NCBI RefSeq assembly: GCF_002095315.1 | Contig: NZ_MLFN01000005.1 | Span: 1 to 64,000, forward strand | Direction: 5' to 3' | Length of the DNA: 64,000 bases | DNA from: Pantoea conspicua | GTDB lineage: Bacteria; Pseudomonadota; Gammaproteobacteria; Enterobacterales; Enterobacteriaceae | Shown: in pieces, positions 1-8,792 of the stretch | Layout of the letters: every line of letters starts with the position of its first letter | Numbering within the stretch: the first letter of the stretch is position 1 | Translations under genes and position numbers: made by a program | Notes under the pieces: generated by a model | The model's database searches: none | Seen by the model: only the letters and a program-made list of their open reading frames with translations | Told to the model about the DNA's origin: nothing

Positions 1-110
1 CCGGTGGGCTTCTGCGGCAGCGCGGCCGGCACGACAGGCCCGGGACGGGCACTGTCAACCGCCTGCTTAAAGATATCCTCCAGTATCGCTGCGGCCTGAT
101 CGTTTTTCAT
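1..110 (-). CDS. ttuD: TtuD-like glycerate 2-kinase / hydroxypyruvate reductase, N-terminal end only
   Basis: Only the first 36 codons lie in the window; the rest runs off the left edge. The start is the ATG read from 110 to 108, two bases after the ttuC stop, so it is the next gene of the same operon. The visible N-terminus (helix ending ILEDIFKQAVDSA, then a Pro-rich stretch) resembles the DUF4147/MOFRL glycerate kinase family, whose tartrate-cluster members are called TtuD. The family assignment rests largely on context after ttuC. Confidence 0.6.
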   Translation of the reverse strand, partial: MKNDQAAAILEDIFKQAVDSARPGPVVPAALPQKPT

Positions 111-112
111 CG

Positions 113-1201
113 TTATGCACTCTCGGCAACGGTTGAACGGGATTCGATGAACTGCACCATGGCACGCGTAACATCGGCGGTGCTTGCCGTGCCGCCCACA
201 TCGGGCGTCAGGATGCCGTGGGTGCAGACATGTTCAATGCCTTCCATGATCAGCGCGGCGGCTTCATGCTCGCCCAGATGCTCCAGCATCTGTACCGCCG
301 TCCAGAAGGTGGCGATCGGGTTGGCGATGCCCTTACCGGTAATATCAAAGGCTGAGCCGTGGATCGGCTCGAACATCGATGGAAAGCGCCGTTCAGGATC
401 GATGTTCGCCGTCGGCGCTACGCCGAGGCTGCCCGCCAGCGCGCCCGCCAGGTCAGATAAAATATCGGCATGCAGATTAGTAGCGACTATCGTGTCCAGG
501 CTCTGCGGGTGCAGCGTCATGCGGTGCGTCATGGCATCCACCAGCATTTTGTCCCACTGCACATCCGGAAACTCCTGCGCCACCTCAGCGGCAATTTCAT
601 CCCACATCACCATGCCATGACGCTGCGCATTGGATTTGGTGACCACCGTCAGCAGCTTACGCGGTCGGGATTGTGCCAGTTTAAAGGCATAACGCATGAT
701 GCGCGTGACCCCTACGCGGGTGAAAATCGCCACTTCGGTACCGACTTCTTCCGGCAGACCCTTATGGGTGCGACCACCGTTACCGGAGTATTCCCCTTCG
801 GAGTTTTCGCGCACGATCACCCAGTCGAGATCGCCCGGCCCGCGGTTGCGCAGCGGCGAGGTGACGCCAGGCAGAATTTTGGTTGGCCGCACATTGGCGT
901 ACTGATCGAATCCCTGACAAATCGGCAAGCGCAGCCCCCAGAGGGTGATGTGGTCAGGCACATCTGGCGCACCGACCGCGCCGAAATAGATCGCATCGAA
1001 TTTTTTCAGCGTCTGCAGGCCATCTTCCGGCATCATCACGCCGTAGCGTTTGTAGTAGTCGGAACCCCAGTCGAAGGTCTGAATATCAAATTTAAGCTGC
1101 GGATCGCGCTGTGACAGCGCCTTCAGAACCTCAATGCCGGCTGAGATGACCTCAGGGCCGATACCGTCAGCAGGAATAGCGGCAATAGAGTAGTTACGCA
1201 T
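113..1201 (-). CDS. ttuC: Tartrate dehydrogenase / D-malate dehydrogenase family (TtuC)
   Basis: This is a cytosolic NAD-dependent beta-decarboxylating dehydrogenase that oxidises tartrate or D-malate, in the isocitrate/isopropylmalate dehydrogenase superfamily. The 362 residues match the family length. Visible family landmarks are the N-terminal IPADGIGPEV nucleotide-binding loop, the VRENSEGEYSG substrate loop, the TKSNAQRHG segment and the metal-binding stretch NLHADILSDLAG, followed by PIHGSAFDITGKGIANP. It closely parallels E. coli DmlA (YeaU), but its position between a tartrate-type MFS gene and a TtuD-like gene favours the tartrate role. True substrate preference cannot be read from sequence. 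Confidence 0.88.
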   Translation of the reverse strand: MRNYSIAAIPADGIGPEVISAGIEVLKALSQRDPQLKFDIQTFDWGSDYYKRYGVMMPEDGLQTLKKFDAIYFGAVGAPDVPDHITLWGLRLPICQGFDQYANVRPTKILPGVTSPLRNRGPGDLDWVIVRENSEGEYSGNGGRTHKGLPEEVGTEVAIFTRVGVTRIMRYAFKLAQSRPRKLLTVVTKSNAQRHGMVMWDEIAAEVAQEFPDVQWDKMLVDAMTHRMTLHPQSLDTIVATNLHADILSDLAGALAGSLGVAPTANIDPERRFPSMFEPIHGSAFDITGKGIANPIATFWTAVQMLEHLGEHEAAALIMEGIEHVCTHGILTPDVGGTASTADVTRAMVQFIESRSTVAESA

Positions 1202-1219
1202 GATGTTTCTCCGTATCGA

Positions 1220-2528
1220 TTAATGAGTGTGAGGTTGATGAAGTTCAGTGGTCTGTGGCTTTTTCGCTTTTCCGGACAGAATCAGTACCGTCAGGGCTGA
1301 AATCAGCAGCAGTCCGGCCACGAAATAGAGTCCCCAGGTATAACTGCCGGTTTGCTGGCGGATGATGCCAATCATCATCGGGCCGACAAAGCCGCCGAGG
1401 TTGCCAATCGAGTTGATGGCAGCGATGCCGGCAGCGGCCGCCGGCCCGCTCAGGAACAGGGTCGGCATGCTCCAGAGCGGCGGCTTAGACGCGCTGATCC
1501 CGACGGTGACCAGCGTCAGGGCGATAATCACTGAGAAAAGGGTGCTGACGCTGCCGGCATAAATCAGTCCGGCCGCGGCCAGCAGACAGGCAGCAATAAC
1601 GTGCCAGCTGCGCTCGTTGGTCCGGTCGGAGTGGCGCGCCCAGAGGATCATGCCAAGAACGCCGATCACTGCCGGGAAGGCATTGAGGAAGCCGATTTCT
1701 AACGATGAGGCGCCGAAGCTGTGAATAATCTGCGGTGCCCAGATACCCAGGGTATAAAGGCCGGCGAGGTGCCAAAATAGACCAGCGCCAGTGCCAGCAC
1801 CCGCTTATCCGCCAGACCGCGCCATGCGCTGCTGTGGCTCTGTCCCACCGCACGCGCCTGCTCTTCGGCCTGCATGGTATTTTGCAGCCAGGTCCGCTCT
1901 TCTTCGGTCAGCCATTTCGCTTTGGCCGGACGGTCGGTGAGCCAGAACAGAACCACGATGCCCAGCAGTAACGCAGGGATCGCCTCCAGCACAAACATCC
2001 ACTGCCAGCCGGCAAAGCCCATCAGCCCGTGCATCTCCAGCAGTGCAGCGGAGATGGGGGAGCCAAGCGCGGTAGAGAGCGGTGCTGCGGCCATAAAAAT
2101 GGCGGTAACCTGCGCACGTTTTACCGCCGGGAACCAGTAGCTGAGATAAAGAATGATGCCAGGAAAGAAACCGGCCTCGCTACGCCGAGCAGAAAACGCA
2201 GAATATAGAAACTGGTGGTGCCCTGCACAAATGCCATACAACCGGAGACCAGTCCCCAGGTAATCATGACGCGGGCGATCCAGATCCGGGCACCGACTTT
2301 ATGCAGAATCAAATTAGACGGGACTTCAAACAGAAAGTAGCCAAGAAAGAAAATCCCGGCTCCCATCCCGAAGACCATCGGCGAAAAACCCAGGTCCTGA
2401 TTCATGGTCAGGGCGGCAAAGCCAATGTTAACCCGGTCTAGAAATGCGATGAAATACAACAGCATGATAAAAGGAATAATCCGCAGCGTTACTTTGCGCA
2501 TCACCTTTTTTTCGAGGTCATTGTGCAT
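1220..2528 (-). pseudogene. ttuB: TtuB-like MFS transporter, interrupted by two frameshifts
   Basis: Three fragments in different frames together rebuild one 12-helix anion:cation symporter of the MFS tartrate/hexuronate type. The N-terminal part has FLDRVNIGFAAL and the first helices; the middle part has EAGFFPGIILYLSYWFP; the C-terminal part has the last five helices. The frame changes at about 2177-2181 (GVA to EAGFF) and about 1761-1768 (FGTS to GLYTLGIWAPQ). Each is repaired by adding one base. The ATG at 2528 has GGAG upstream and is preferred over GTG 2543. It should import tartrate for ttuC. The two indels may be sequencing errors, because the coding sense is otherwise intact. Confidence 0.8.
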
Positions 2529-2617
2529 ATCAGGATGCTCCACAGTCAGGTAGGGTTGTTATCGTTTTGTTGTGAACTCAGTATGCTGTTTTGACTGGCG
2601 TTATCATCGGCAAGGGT

Positions 2618-2638
2618 TTATATAAATAAGTTGTATAA
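2618..2638. promoter_or_regulatory. LysR-type box TTATA-N11-TATAA
   Basis: A perfect dyad, TTATA then 11 bases then TATAA, lies 18 bp before the LysR start and 90 bp before ttuB. It matches the T-N11-A pattern of LysR operators and sits where a divergent activator would bind. No binding data; inference from pattern and position. Confidence 0.5.
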
Positions 2639-2656
2639 TCTGAAGGCGGGCGAAAA

Positions 2657-3571
2657 ATGGATATAAATCAGCTGAGATGCTTCGTGGTAGTAGGTGATGA
2701 ACTTCACTTCGGCAGGGCAGCCCGGAAGCTTGAAATGATGCCTGCGTCACTCAGCCGTTTTATCCGCTTACTGGAAGAGGATCTGGGTATACGCCTGCTG
2801 AATCGTTCGACCCGGAATGTAACCCTGACCCGGGAAGGCGCAGAATTTTTGAGTGAGGCTAAGTCTGTTGTTGCCGATTTTGATGCGTTACGGCGGAGGT
2901 TCCATAAAAACATCGCTTCGCAGAAAAAAACATTGCGGATCGGTGCCATTGACAGCGCGGCGAGAGGATTACTGCCGAAACTGCTCAACCTGTTCGTCAG
3001 CGCCTTTCCCGATGCGGATATCCATATCAGCGAAGATAAATCGCACAGTCTGATACCACGACTGACCTCCGGCTGGCTGGATCTGGTATTTGTCCGGCCG
3101 CCAGAACAGACAGACGTCACCCTGACCACGCGCTTTATTGCCTATGAAACCTGTGTGCTGGCGGTTCCGGCGCATCACCGGCTGGTGGATTACGATCGGG
3201 TGAGCATCGAGGATTTCTGCAATGAGCCTGTCATCGTGCCGGAGAGACGCACCCGGCCTCACAGCCATGACCTGACGATGAACCTGTTCAGAGCGGCGGG
3301 CCGATATCCGGTGATTGCGCAGTATGCCGAGGAAAAACAGACCATCCTGAGCTTTGTCGCCGCCGGGCTGGGCGTGGCGCTCGTCCCTTCCTCTTACCGC
3401 AATATGAACGCGGATGGCGTAAAGTACCTGCCGCTGACACCGGTCAATGATATTGAAATTGAAGGGCTGCCGCTCTGTGTGATGTGGCACCAGGGAAACA
3501 GAGATAGATATGTTAACGCCATGCTTAATATCCTGGCAGACAACAGTGAGATATTGACGAAAGAGCTGTAG
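2657..3571 (+). CDS. LysR-family transcriptional regulator of the tartrate cluster
   Basis: 304 residues, the normal LysR length. The N-terminal winged HTH is clear (MDINQLRCFVVVGDELHFGRAARKL, then LSRFIRLLEEDLGIRLLNRSTRNVTLT), followed by a periplasmic-binding-like effector domain from about residue 90. It is divergent from ttuB and the intergenic region holds a LysR-type dyad. It therefore probably activates the ttu genes in response to tartrate or a related acid, as the Agrobacterium vitis ttuA regulator does; that role is inference from arrangement. Confidence 0.85.
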   Translation: MDINQLRCFVVVGDELHFGRAARKLEMMPASLSRFIRLLEEDLGIRLLNRSTRNVTLTREGAEFLSEAKSVVADFDALRRRFHKNIASQKKTLRIGAIDSAARGLLPKLLNLFVSAFPDADIHISEDKSHSLIPRLTSGWLDLVFVRPPEQTDVTLTTRFIAYETCVLAVPAHHRLVDYDRVSIEDFCNEPVIVPERRTRPHSHDLTMNLFRAAGRYPVIAQYAEEKQTILSFVAAGLGVALVPSSYRNMNADGVKYLPLTPVNDIEIEGLPLCVMWHQGNRDRYVNAMLNILADNSEILTKEL

Positions 3572-3636
3572 TGACCTTCGACATTTGCGCCTGGCGTTAA
3601 ATTAGCGAGCAGGAACAGACGAATGAATAAGGAAAA

Positions 3637-3797
3637 ATGATGCCTCTGTTTTATGGATCGCCATTCCTGTGTTATGCGTAGCAGCAACGCTGTTTTATCT
3701 TGCTCTCCGGCCGCGAAATAAAAACTATCTGATACCGGGTTTTGTTCTGCTGGCTTCAGGGTTCGTCAATGTTGTCATTGGCCTGACGACGGGTTAG
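3637..3797 (+). pseudogene. Small two-helix membrane protein, apparently frameshifted after the start codon
   Basis: From about 3640 to the TAG at 3795-3797 one frame encodes about 52 residues with two hydrophobic helices (SVLWIAIPVLCVAATLFYLAL and YLIPGFVLLASGFVNVVIGL) around a basic turn RPRNKN. No start codon exists in this frame. An ATG at 3637 with AAGGA upstream would be in frame if one base were missing at 3639-3643, giving about 53 residues. I do not recognise the family. Given other single-base deletions in this sequence, an intact gene is likely. Confidence 0.4.
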
Positions 3798-4124
3798 TGC
3801 CCGTAATGAAACAGGTTCCGCCGCACGCATCAGCGCCTGCATCAATACCAGAGGCGTTGGTCGGGGCGGAAACGGCCGCCAGATCAGACTTCCCGATAGC
3901 GTGGTGATGCTTTCAGCCAGATAAGGGCGTTGCCTGTCAGCGCGCCAGCCAGAGAGGATCACCCGCTAAACGCCTGAAAAGCCCGCCGGGTCGGTGATAA
4001 ACGTAACCACTGGTAAACAAGTTTGAGTTTTACCCATTCCTGCAACCATTCCTGCAAGAAGTCAGGTTTTCACTGGCTATGCTTGTACCTGACTGGAACA
4101 CGCCAGTTATTACAGGAAAAAAAT
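3798..4124. other. Intergenic, no gene supported
   Basis: 327 bases. An Arg/Pro-rich open frame on the minus strand lacks family resemblance and reads like a shadow. Repeated short CCTGCAA(C/G) words occur near 4038-4060. I see no convincing promoter or RNA gene. Confidence 0.4.
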
Positions 4125-4379
4125 ATGCAGAAGTTAACGTTTGGCATCATGGTTGCCGGCCTCCTTTTCGGCATGAGCATGCAGGCTGAGGCGAAAGGAT
4201 GTCTGAAGGGGGCTGCGGTAGGCGGCGTCGCTGGCCATGTTGCCCATCACGGTGTTGCAGGTGCCGCTGCTGGCTGCGCGGTAGGCCATCACATGGCTAA
4301 GAAAAAAGAAAAAAGAAGCGGACAATCAACAGCAAAGCCAGAAATAATACCCTTCAACGTATGCCACCAACTTGTCTGA
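4125..4379 (+). CDS. Exported glycine-zipper small protein
   Basis: 84 residues from the ATG at 4125 (AGGAAAAAAAT upstream). A signal peptide of about 21 residues ends QAEA before KGCLKGAAVGG. A Gly/Ala zipper follows (GGVAGHVAHHGVAGAAAGCAVGHH), typical of glycine-zipper envelope proteins. Two Cys residues could form a disulfide. The C-terminal tail after MAKKKEK reads unlike family tails. Removing one A from the A6 run at 4309-4314 would give a Gln-rich tail ending at a stop near 4362, so the last 20 residues may be an indel artefact. Function unknown. Confidence 0.6.
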   Translation: MQKLTFGIMVAGLLFGMSMQAEAKGCLKGAAVGGVAGHVAHHGVAGAAAGCAVGHHMAKKKEKRSGQSTAKPEIIPFNVCHQLV

Positions 4380-4382
4380 ATT

Positions 4383-4441
4383 AACCCTGGTTCAGTAGCG
4401 ACTGATAGCAGCCAGACTTCAGTCGCTGGCTGGCCAGGGTT
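4383..4441. repeat. Extended nested hairpin, 59 nt
   Basis: The outer arms AACCCTGG (4383-4390) and CCAGGGTT (4434-4441) enclose inner arms AGCGACTGA (4397-4405) and TCAGTCGCT (4419-4427). No U-tract follows on the plus strand, so it is not a standard rho-independent terminator there. The remaining intergenic DNA to 4792 shows no gene. Confidence 0.6.
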
Positions 4442-4792
4442 GAAAGCCGCGGCATGGTATCAATCAGCGCTGAAGAGATAACAGCCGAAAAAATAGGGGA
4501 TAAAGTGAGGCGCGGCCGGGACAGGACAACTCACAGCCCGAAGCGGACGTTTATTCAGACATTTATCGAGTCCTTTTAGATGATCTGACCATACTACTCG
4601 CGCTCCCCCGTGAACCCTCCCTGAAACCGCTAAGCCCTTTTTCTTCTGCAGCAGAACCAGATATCTAATCCGTGGTAGGGCCGCGACAATCGCCCGTTCG
4701 CCGCTGTCATTCTTTTGTCATTACTCACTCACCCTGATGTCAGGGCCGGTTGCTTATCCTGAAGGTGAACTTTCACAATCAGGAGCACAACA

Positions 4793-5596
4793 ATGAAACT
4801 GAATACCATCACCCTGGCCCTGGGTATGCTGCTGGCTGTCGCCGGCGGTGAGGCGCAAGCGCAGTCGCAGCCGGTTAAAAATATTGTGCTGGTACACGGG
4901 GCGTTTGTCGGCGGTGCGGGCTGGCGGCCGGTCTATGACCGGCTGACGCATGACGGCTATCAGGTGACGCTGGTACAGGAGCCGCTGACCAGCTTTGCAG
5001 AGGATGTGACGGCAACACGACGAATTATCGATCAGCAGAATGGGCCGGTGATTCTGGTGGGCCACAGCTACGGCGGGGCGATCATCAGTGAAGCGGGTAA
5101 CGACAGTAAAGTGGCGGGGCTGGTCTATATTGCCGCTCATGCGCTGGACAACGGCGAAACCGAGGCCAGCAACGGGAAAAAATTCCCCAATAGCGCACAT
5201 CCGTTTAACCGCTCGGCCGATGGTTATCTGATGATTGCGCCACGCTATTATCACAGCGATTTTGCGGCCGACCTGCCTGCCGCGCAGGCTGACTTTGAAG
5301 CCCATGCGCAGATGCCAACCAACGCCGCGGTGTTCACCGCCAACATTGCCGATCCGGCGTGGAAAACCCGGCCCAGCTGGTACATGGTGGCGAAAGCTGA
5401 CAAAATTATCAGTCCCGATCTGGAGCGGCTGTACGCCCGGCGTGCGCACAGCCACACGGTAGAAATTGCCGGAGCCAGCCATTCGGTCTATCAGTCACAT
5501 CCTGATGATGTTGTAAAATTGATCGAGCAAGCCGCACAACAGGCGAAGCCTGAAAACAACCCGCGGAAAGAGGCACATGAAAATTCTGGTGATTGA
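4793..5596 (+). CDS. Exported alpha/beta hydrolase
   Basis: 267 residues. A Sec signal peptide (about 23 residues, cleavage after EAQAQ) suggests a periplasmic protein. The fold is an alpha/beta hydrolase: HGAFVGGAGW oxyanion-side loop, nucleophile elbow GHSYGGA (Ser about residue 101), and a C-terminal GASHSVYQSHP with the catalytic His. Family members are esterases or haloalkane-dehalogenase-like enzymes; substrate unknown. RBS AGGAG precedes 4793. Its last 20 bases overlap the response regulator, implying co-transcription with the two-component system. The charged tail after AQQAKPENN is unusual. Confidence 0.8.
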   Translation: MKLNTITLALGMLLAVAGGEAQAQSQPVKNIVLVHGAFVGGAGWRPVYDRLTHDGYQVTLVQEPLTSFAEDVTATRRIIDQQNGPVILVGHSYGGAIISEAGNDSKVAGLVYIAAHALDNGETEASNGKKFPNSAHPFNRSADGYLMIAPRYYHSDFAADLPAAQADFEAHAQMPTNAAVFTANIADPAWKTRPSWYMVAKADKIISPDLERLYARRAHSHTVEIAGASHSVYQSHPDDVVKLIEQAAQQAKPENNPRKEAHENSGD

Positions 5597-6251
5597 AGAT
5601 GAGGCCAAAGCGCGTGATTACATGCGCAAAGGATTGACAGAAGCGGGCTTCATCGTCGACGTGGCGGAAAATGGCGTGGATGGTCTGTTCTATGCCCGTG
5701 AACATCACTACGATCTGATTCTGCTCGACGTGATGCTGCCCGGCATTGATGGCTGGCAGGTGATGGCGGCGATGGATAAACAGATCCACACCCCGGTGAT
5801 CTTCCTGACCGCCAAAGGCACGCTGGAAGATCGCATCAAAGGACTGGAGCTGGGCGCGGATGATTACCTGGTCAAACCCTTTTCATTTGCCGAACTGCTG
5901 GCGCGCGTCCGTACTCAACTGCGGCGCGGCAGTCAGCAGAAGCTGCCGGACATTCTCTCGCTGGCCGATTTGCAGCTCGACGTATTTAAACGCCGCGTCG
6001 AGCGCGGCGGACAGCGCATCGATCTCACCAACAAAGAGTTCAACCTGCTGCACCTGTTCCTGCTGCATCCGGGCGAAGTGCTGACCCGGACGCTGATTGC
6101 TTCACGCGTCTGGGACATGAATTTTGATAGCGACACCAACGTGGTCGATGTGGCGGTGAAGCGTCTGCGCCAGAAAATCGATGGCCCGTTTGCTCAACCA
6201 CTGATTCACACCGTGCATGGCGTGGGTTATCGTTGCGAAGCCGAAGCGTGA
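5577..6251 (+). CDS. OmpR/PhoB-family response regulator (heavy-metal CusR/IrlR type)
   Basis: 224 residues. The receiver domain (1-115) shows the acidic pocket EDE, phosphoacceptor Asp in LILLDVMLPG, and Lys in LVKPFSF. The C-terminal winged helix (about 125-222) contains LTNKEFNLLHLFLLHPGEVLTR and ends HTVHGVGYRCE. Sequence style is that of the heavy-metal subgroup (CusR, CopR, IrlR). It is translationally coupled to the kinase, whose GTG overlaps the TGA (GTGA at 6248-6251). The regulon is unknown; the upstream hydrolase is in the same transcription unit. Confidence 0.87.
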   Translation: MKILVIEDEAKARDYMRKGLTEAGFIVDVAENGVDGLFYAREHHYDLILLDVMLPGIDGWQVMAAMDKQIHTPVIFLTAKGTLEDRIKGLELGADDYLVKPFSFAELLARVRTQLRRGSQQKLPDILSLADLQLDVFKRRVERGGQRIDLTNKEFNLLHLFLLHPGEVLTRTLIASRVWDMNFDSDTNVVDVAVKRLRQKIDGPFAQPLIHTVHGVGYRCEAEA

Positions 6252-7626
6252 AGAGCCATTCTCTGACGCTGCGTCTGTCGCTGATGCTCAGCGTCACGGT
6301 GATAGTCATTTTTCACTCTGTGGTTATGCGCTTTATCACTCACTGGCTACACAGATTGGCGTGCGGGACGATGCCGCACTGCTGACGCGCATCGATCAGA
6401 TTCGTACGCTGCTGCGCGATGAAGACGCCATCACGCTGATCCAGCAAAAACCACGCCTGTTCGCCAACATGCTCGGGAATACCGAGTCGTTACTGGTGCT
6501 GCGGTTTCCCGGCCAGCCGCCGCTGATTGTGGTGAATCCGGGACAGCGTCCTCTGCCTGCCATTACACCGATTGCGGCTGACCAGCCGCTGACGCTGTCG
6601 TCGGTGCATCACCTTGTCAGCCCAGGCGGCACACCGTTTATCTCGGCGGCGGCGCTGGCACCGACCCGCGATGGTAACGGCCAGATTGAGATCGTGACCG
6701 GCCGCCTGATGCGCGACCGCACCCAGACTCTGCAGCATTATCGTGACCAGATTGTGCTGGCGACCACGCTGGCGGCCTTACTGGTGGCCGCTATCAGCGT
6801 CTGGCTGGTGCGACGCGCGCTGTCGCCGCTGCGCAGCCTGGCGGCAGAGGCGGAGGCGATCGATGTGCGTCATTTATCACGACGGATGCCAGAGCAGGCG
6901 CAGGCAGAATTACAGCCGCTGGTTGACGCGTTTAATCAGATGCTGAGTCGCCTCGAATCCGGCTATCAGCAGCTAAGTCAGGTCTCGGCGGATATGGCAC
7001 ATGAGCTGCGCACGCCCGTCGGCACGTTGCTGGGGCAGACCGAAGTGGCGCTGAGTCAGACCCGCAGCGTCAGCGATTATCAGGCGTTGCTCGGTTCCAA
7101 CTACGAAGAGCTGGAACGGCTGGCGAAGATGATCGACAACATGCTGTTTCTCGCCAGAGCGGAAGATGCCAGTCAGGCCGTGGATGAACAGCGTATCGAT
7201 CTGGCACAGCTGGGCGAGAAACTGCAGAGCTATTTCAATGACATGGCGGAGGAAAAAGCGATGCAGCTGGAGATGGATTTAAGCGGTGAACTGCAGGCCG
7301 ATCCGCAGTTGCTGCAGCGGGCGCTGGCCAACCTGATCGCCAATGCGCTGCGCTATGGCGATGCGGGTACGCCGGTGAAGGTCTTTAGCAAGGTGCAGCC
7401 GTCGGCGGTCGAACTGGTGGTGGAAAACCACGGCCCGACGCTGAGCGCTGAACAGCAGGCCCGCGTTTTTGATCGGTTCTGGCGCGCCGAGGCGTCACGT
7501 CATCAGGGCAGCAGCGGGTTAGGGCTCGCGATTGTGCGCAGCATTATGCAGGTACATCAGGGACGCTGTGAGGTGCAGAGCGAGCATGGCATCACCCGAT
7601 TCACGCTGCGCTTTCCACAGCATTGA
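6248..7626 (+). pseudogene. Heavy-metal-type sensor histidine kinase with one N-terminal frameshift
   Basis: From GTG 6248 the first about 22 codons (MKSHSLTLRLSLMLSVTVIV) give the basic tail and first helix. The frame then changes at the T5 run 6309-6313; adding one T restores IFSLCGYALYHSLATQIG and the rest. Domains: periplasmic sensor between two helices, second helix around ATTLAALLVAAISVWLV, HAMP, HisKA with DMAHELRTPVG, and HATPase with N-box NLIANALRYG and G-box GSSGLGLAIV. Kinase of the adjacent regulator. If the indel is real the protein loses its first membrane anchor; a sequencing error is more likely. Confidence 0.75.
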
Positions 7627-7779
7627 GTAAGCGCACGGCCGCTTCAGTATCAACCGGCCTGAGCGCGCCGCGCGCTGCCATTGAGACCGCCGGTGGAAGG
7701 CTTACCGGCGGTCCGATCGGGCAATCCCGGTGAACCACGACGGTGAAACGACACGCGTTGCGGTTCAGTTCAATGCCCG

Positions 7780-8268
7780 CTACACCACGCTACAACGGAC
7801 ACGGAGGCCAGAGAGGGCGAGATCGCTCAGCGCACGGGTAGGTGCTGCGCAGCCTGCTGAAATTATGTGGACTTTCATTGGCTGGCTTTGGGGAGAAAGC
7901 GCCGTATGCGTCACGCAGTGCTGGGTCATCATGCCGGTGAGATAGATATCGGTAATACCGTGCTCGCTGAGTAACGATTCAAGATTAGTGTTAAAAAAGC
8001 TGTCCGCTTCCGCCTTAACCACCACCGGTGCATTCTCCAGTGCCGCAGCGATATCCGGATGAAATGCTGCGCCTTCGCTGTCCGGACGGAAAAACGGCGC
8101 TTCAGCCGTGGCGATATGCTGAACGCCGACAATCAACCATCCTTTTTGCTGCGCGTCGTTGATCGCACTTACGGCCGCCTTGCACGCTTCTTCGGCGGCT
8201 TCAAGCGGAAAGGCTCCGCCGGGGAAATAGTCATTCTGAATATCAATCACGATTAGGGCATTTTTCAT
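7780..8268 (-). CDS. Isochorismatase-family cysteine hydrolase
   Basis: 162 residues, slightly short for the family. Key residues are visible: Asp in VIDIQNDYFPGG, Lys in VVVKAEADSFF, and the nucleophilic Cys in GMMTQHCVTHTALS. The family hydrolyses amides such as nicotinamide, ureas or isochorismate; the substrate cannot be told. The ATG at 8268 has AAAGGATCCACC upstream. The C-terminus ends abruptly after SGLRVRCSVV, close to the end of the fold. It stands alone on the minus strand, downstream of an MFS remnant. Confidence 0.8.
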   Translation of the reverse strand: MKNALIVIDIQNDYFPGGAFPLEAAEEACKAAVSAINDAQQKGWLIVGVQHIATAEAPFFRPDSEGAAFHPDIAAALENAPVVVKAEADSFFNTNLESLLSEHGITDIYLTGMMTQHCVTHTALSPQSQPMKVHIISAGCAAPTRALSDLALSGLRVRCSVV

Positions 8269-8441
8269 GGTGGATCCTTTATTAGTAGGGAGGGCAGAAA
8301 TCTTTTTTGTCGGTCAGTCCTGTCACGATGGGGCCGATGATGAATATCCTCTTCGGCGATCGAATCACATTACCTGCCCGGTGAACAAGCAGGGCTGATG
8401 TTGAGGGAATCAGGCCCGCCTCCACACCGGTCATCGCCGGA

Positions 8442-8730
8442 TCACGGCGACTGTGTTGTGGCTGAAGCCGTCTCCCGTTTCAGATGCCAGGCCAGCCACA
8501 GCAGCGGCAGAGCAAGCAGCACTATCCAGGGCAGCAAAAGCAGGTTCATGGTTTGCCAGCCATACAGACTGAGCAGCGGTCCGGCACTCAGTGAGCAAAT
8601 CAGCGTAAAGATAAACACGCTCATGTCGTTGACCGCCTGCGCCACGCCTTTTTCACTGGCGGTATACGTGGTGGCGAGCAGCGGGTACTGTGCCGCAACA
8701 ACTAAAATGGCTGTGCCACCGCGCCGTCAC
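8442..8730 (-). pseudogene. C-terminal remnant of an MFS transporter
   Basis: A frame reading AILVVAAQYPLLATTYT then ASEKGVAQAVNDMSVFIFT ends LLWLAWHLKRETA before a stop, typical of the last three helices of a drug-type MFS protein. The upstream nine helices are absent: about 60 bases further lies the norR terminus. This is a deletion remnant, not a one-base frameshift. Confidence 0.6.
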
Positions 8731-8792
8731 GGCAGGATGCGCTGGCAGGCACCCCGGCAGGGACAACCACGGGAATTAACCCGCCGTTATCG

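Noticed and set aside
1220-2528. Calling ttuB a true pseudogene under relaxed selection
   Set aside because: Both breaks are single-base and all other codons look selected; with mrdB broken in the same way, error is more likely.
3756-3962. 68-aa minus-strand frame
   Set aside because: Overlaps the small membrane protein frame, is Arg/Pro-rich, and has no RBS or family likeness.
4754-5482. 242-aa open frame antisense to the hydrolase
   Set aside because: Overlaps a well-supported alpha/beta hydrolase on the other strand, has no RBS and has Arg/His/Gln-rich shadow composition.
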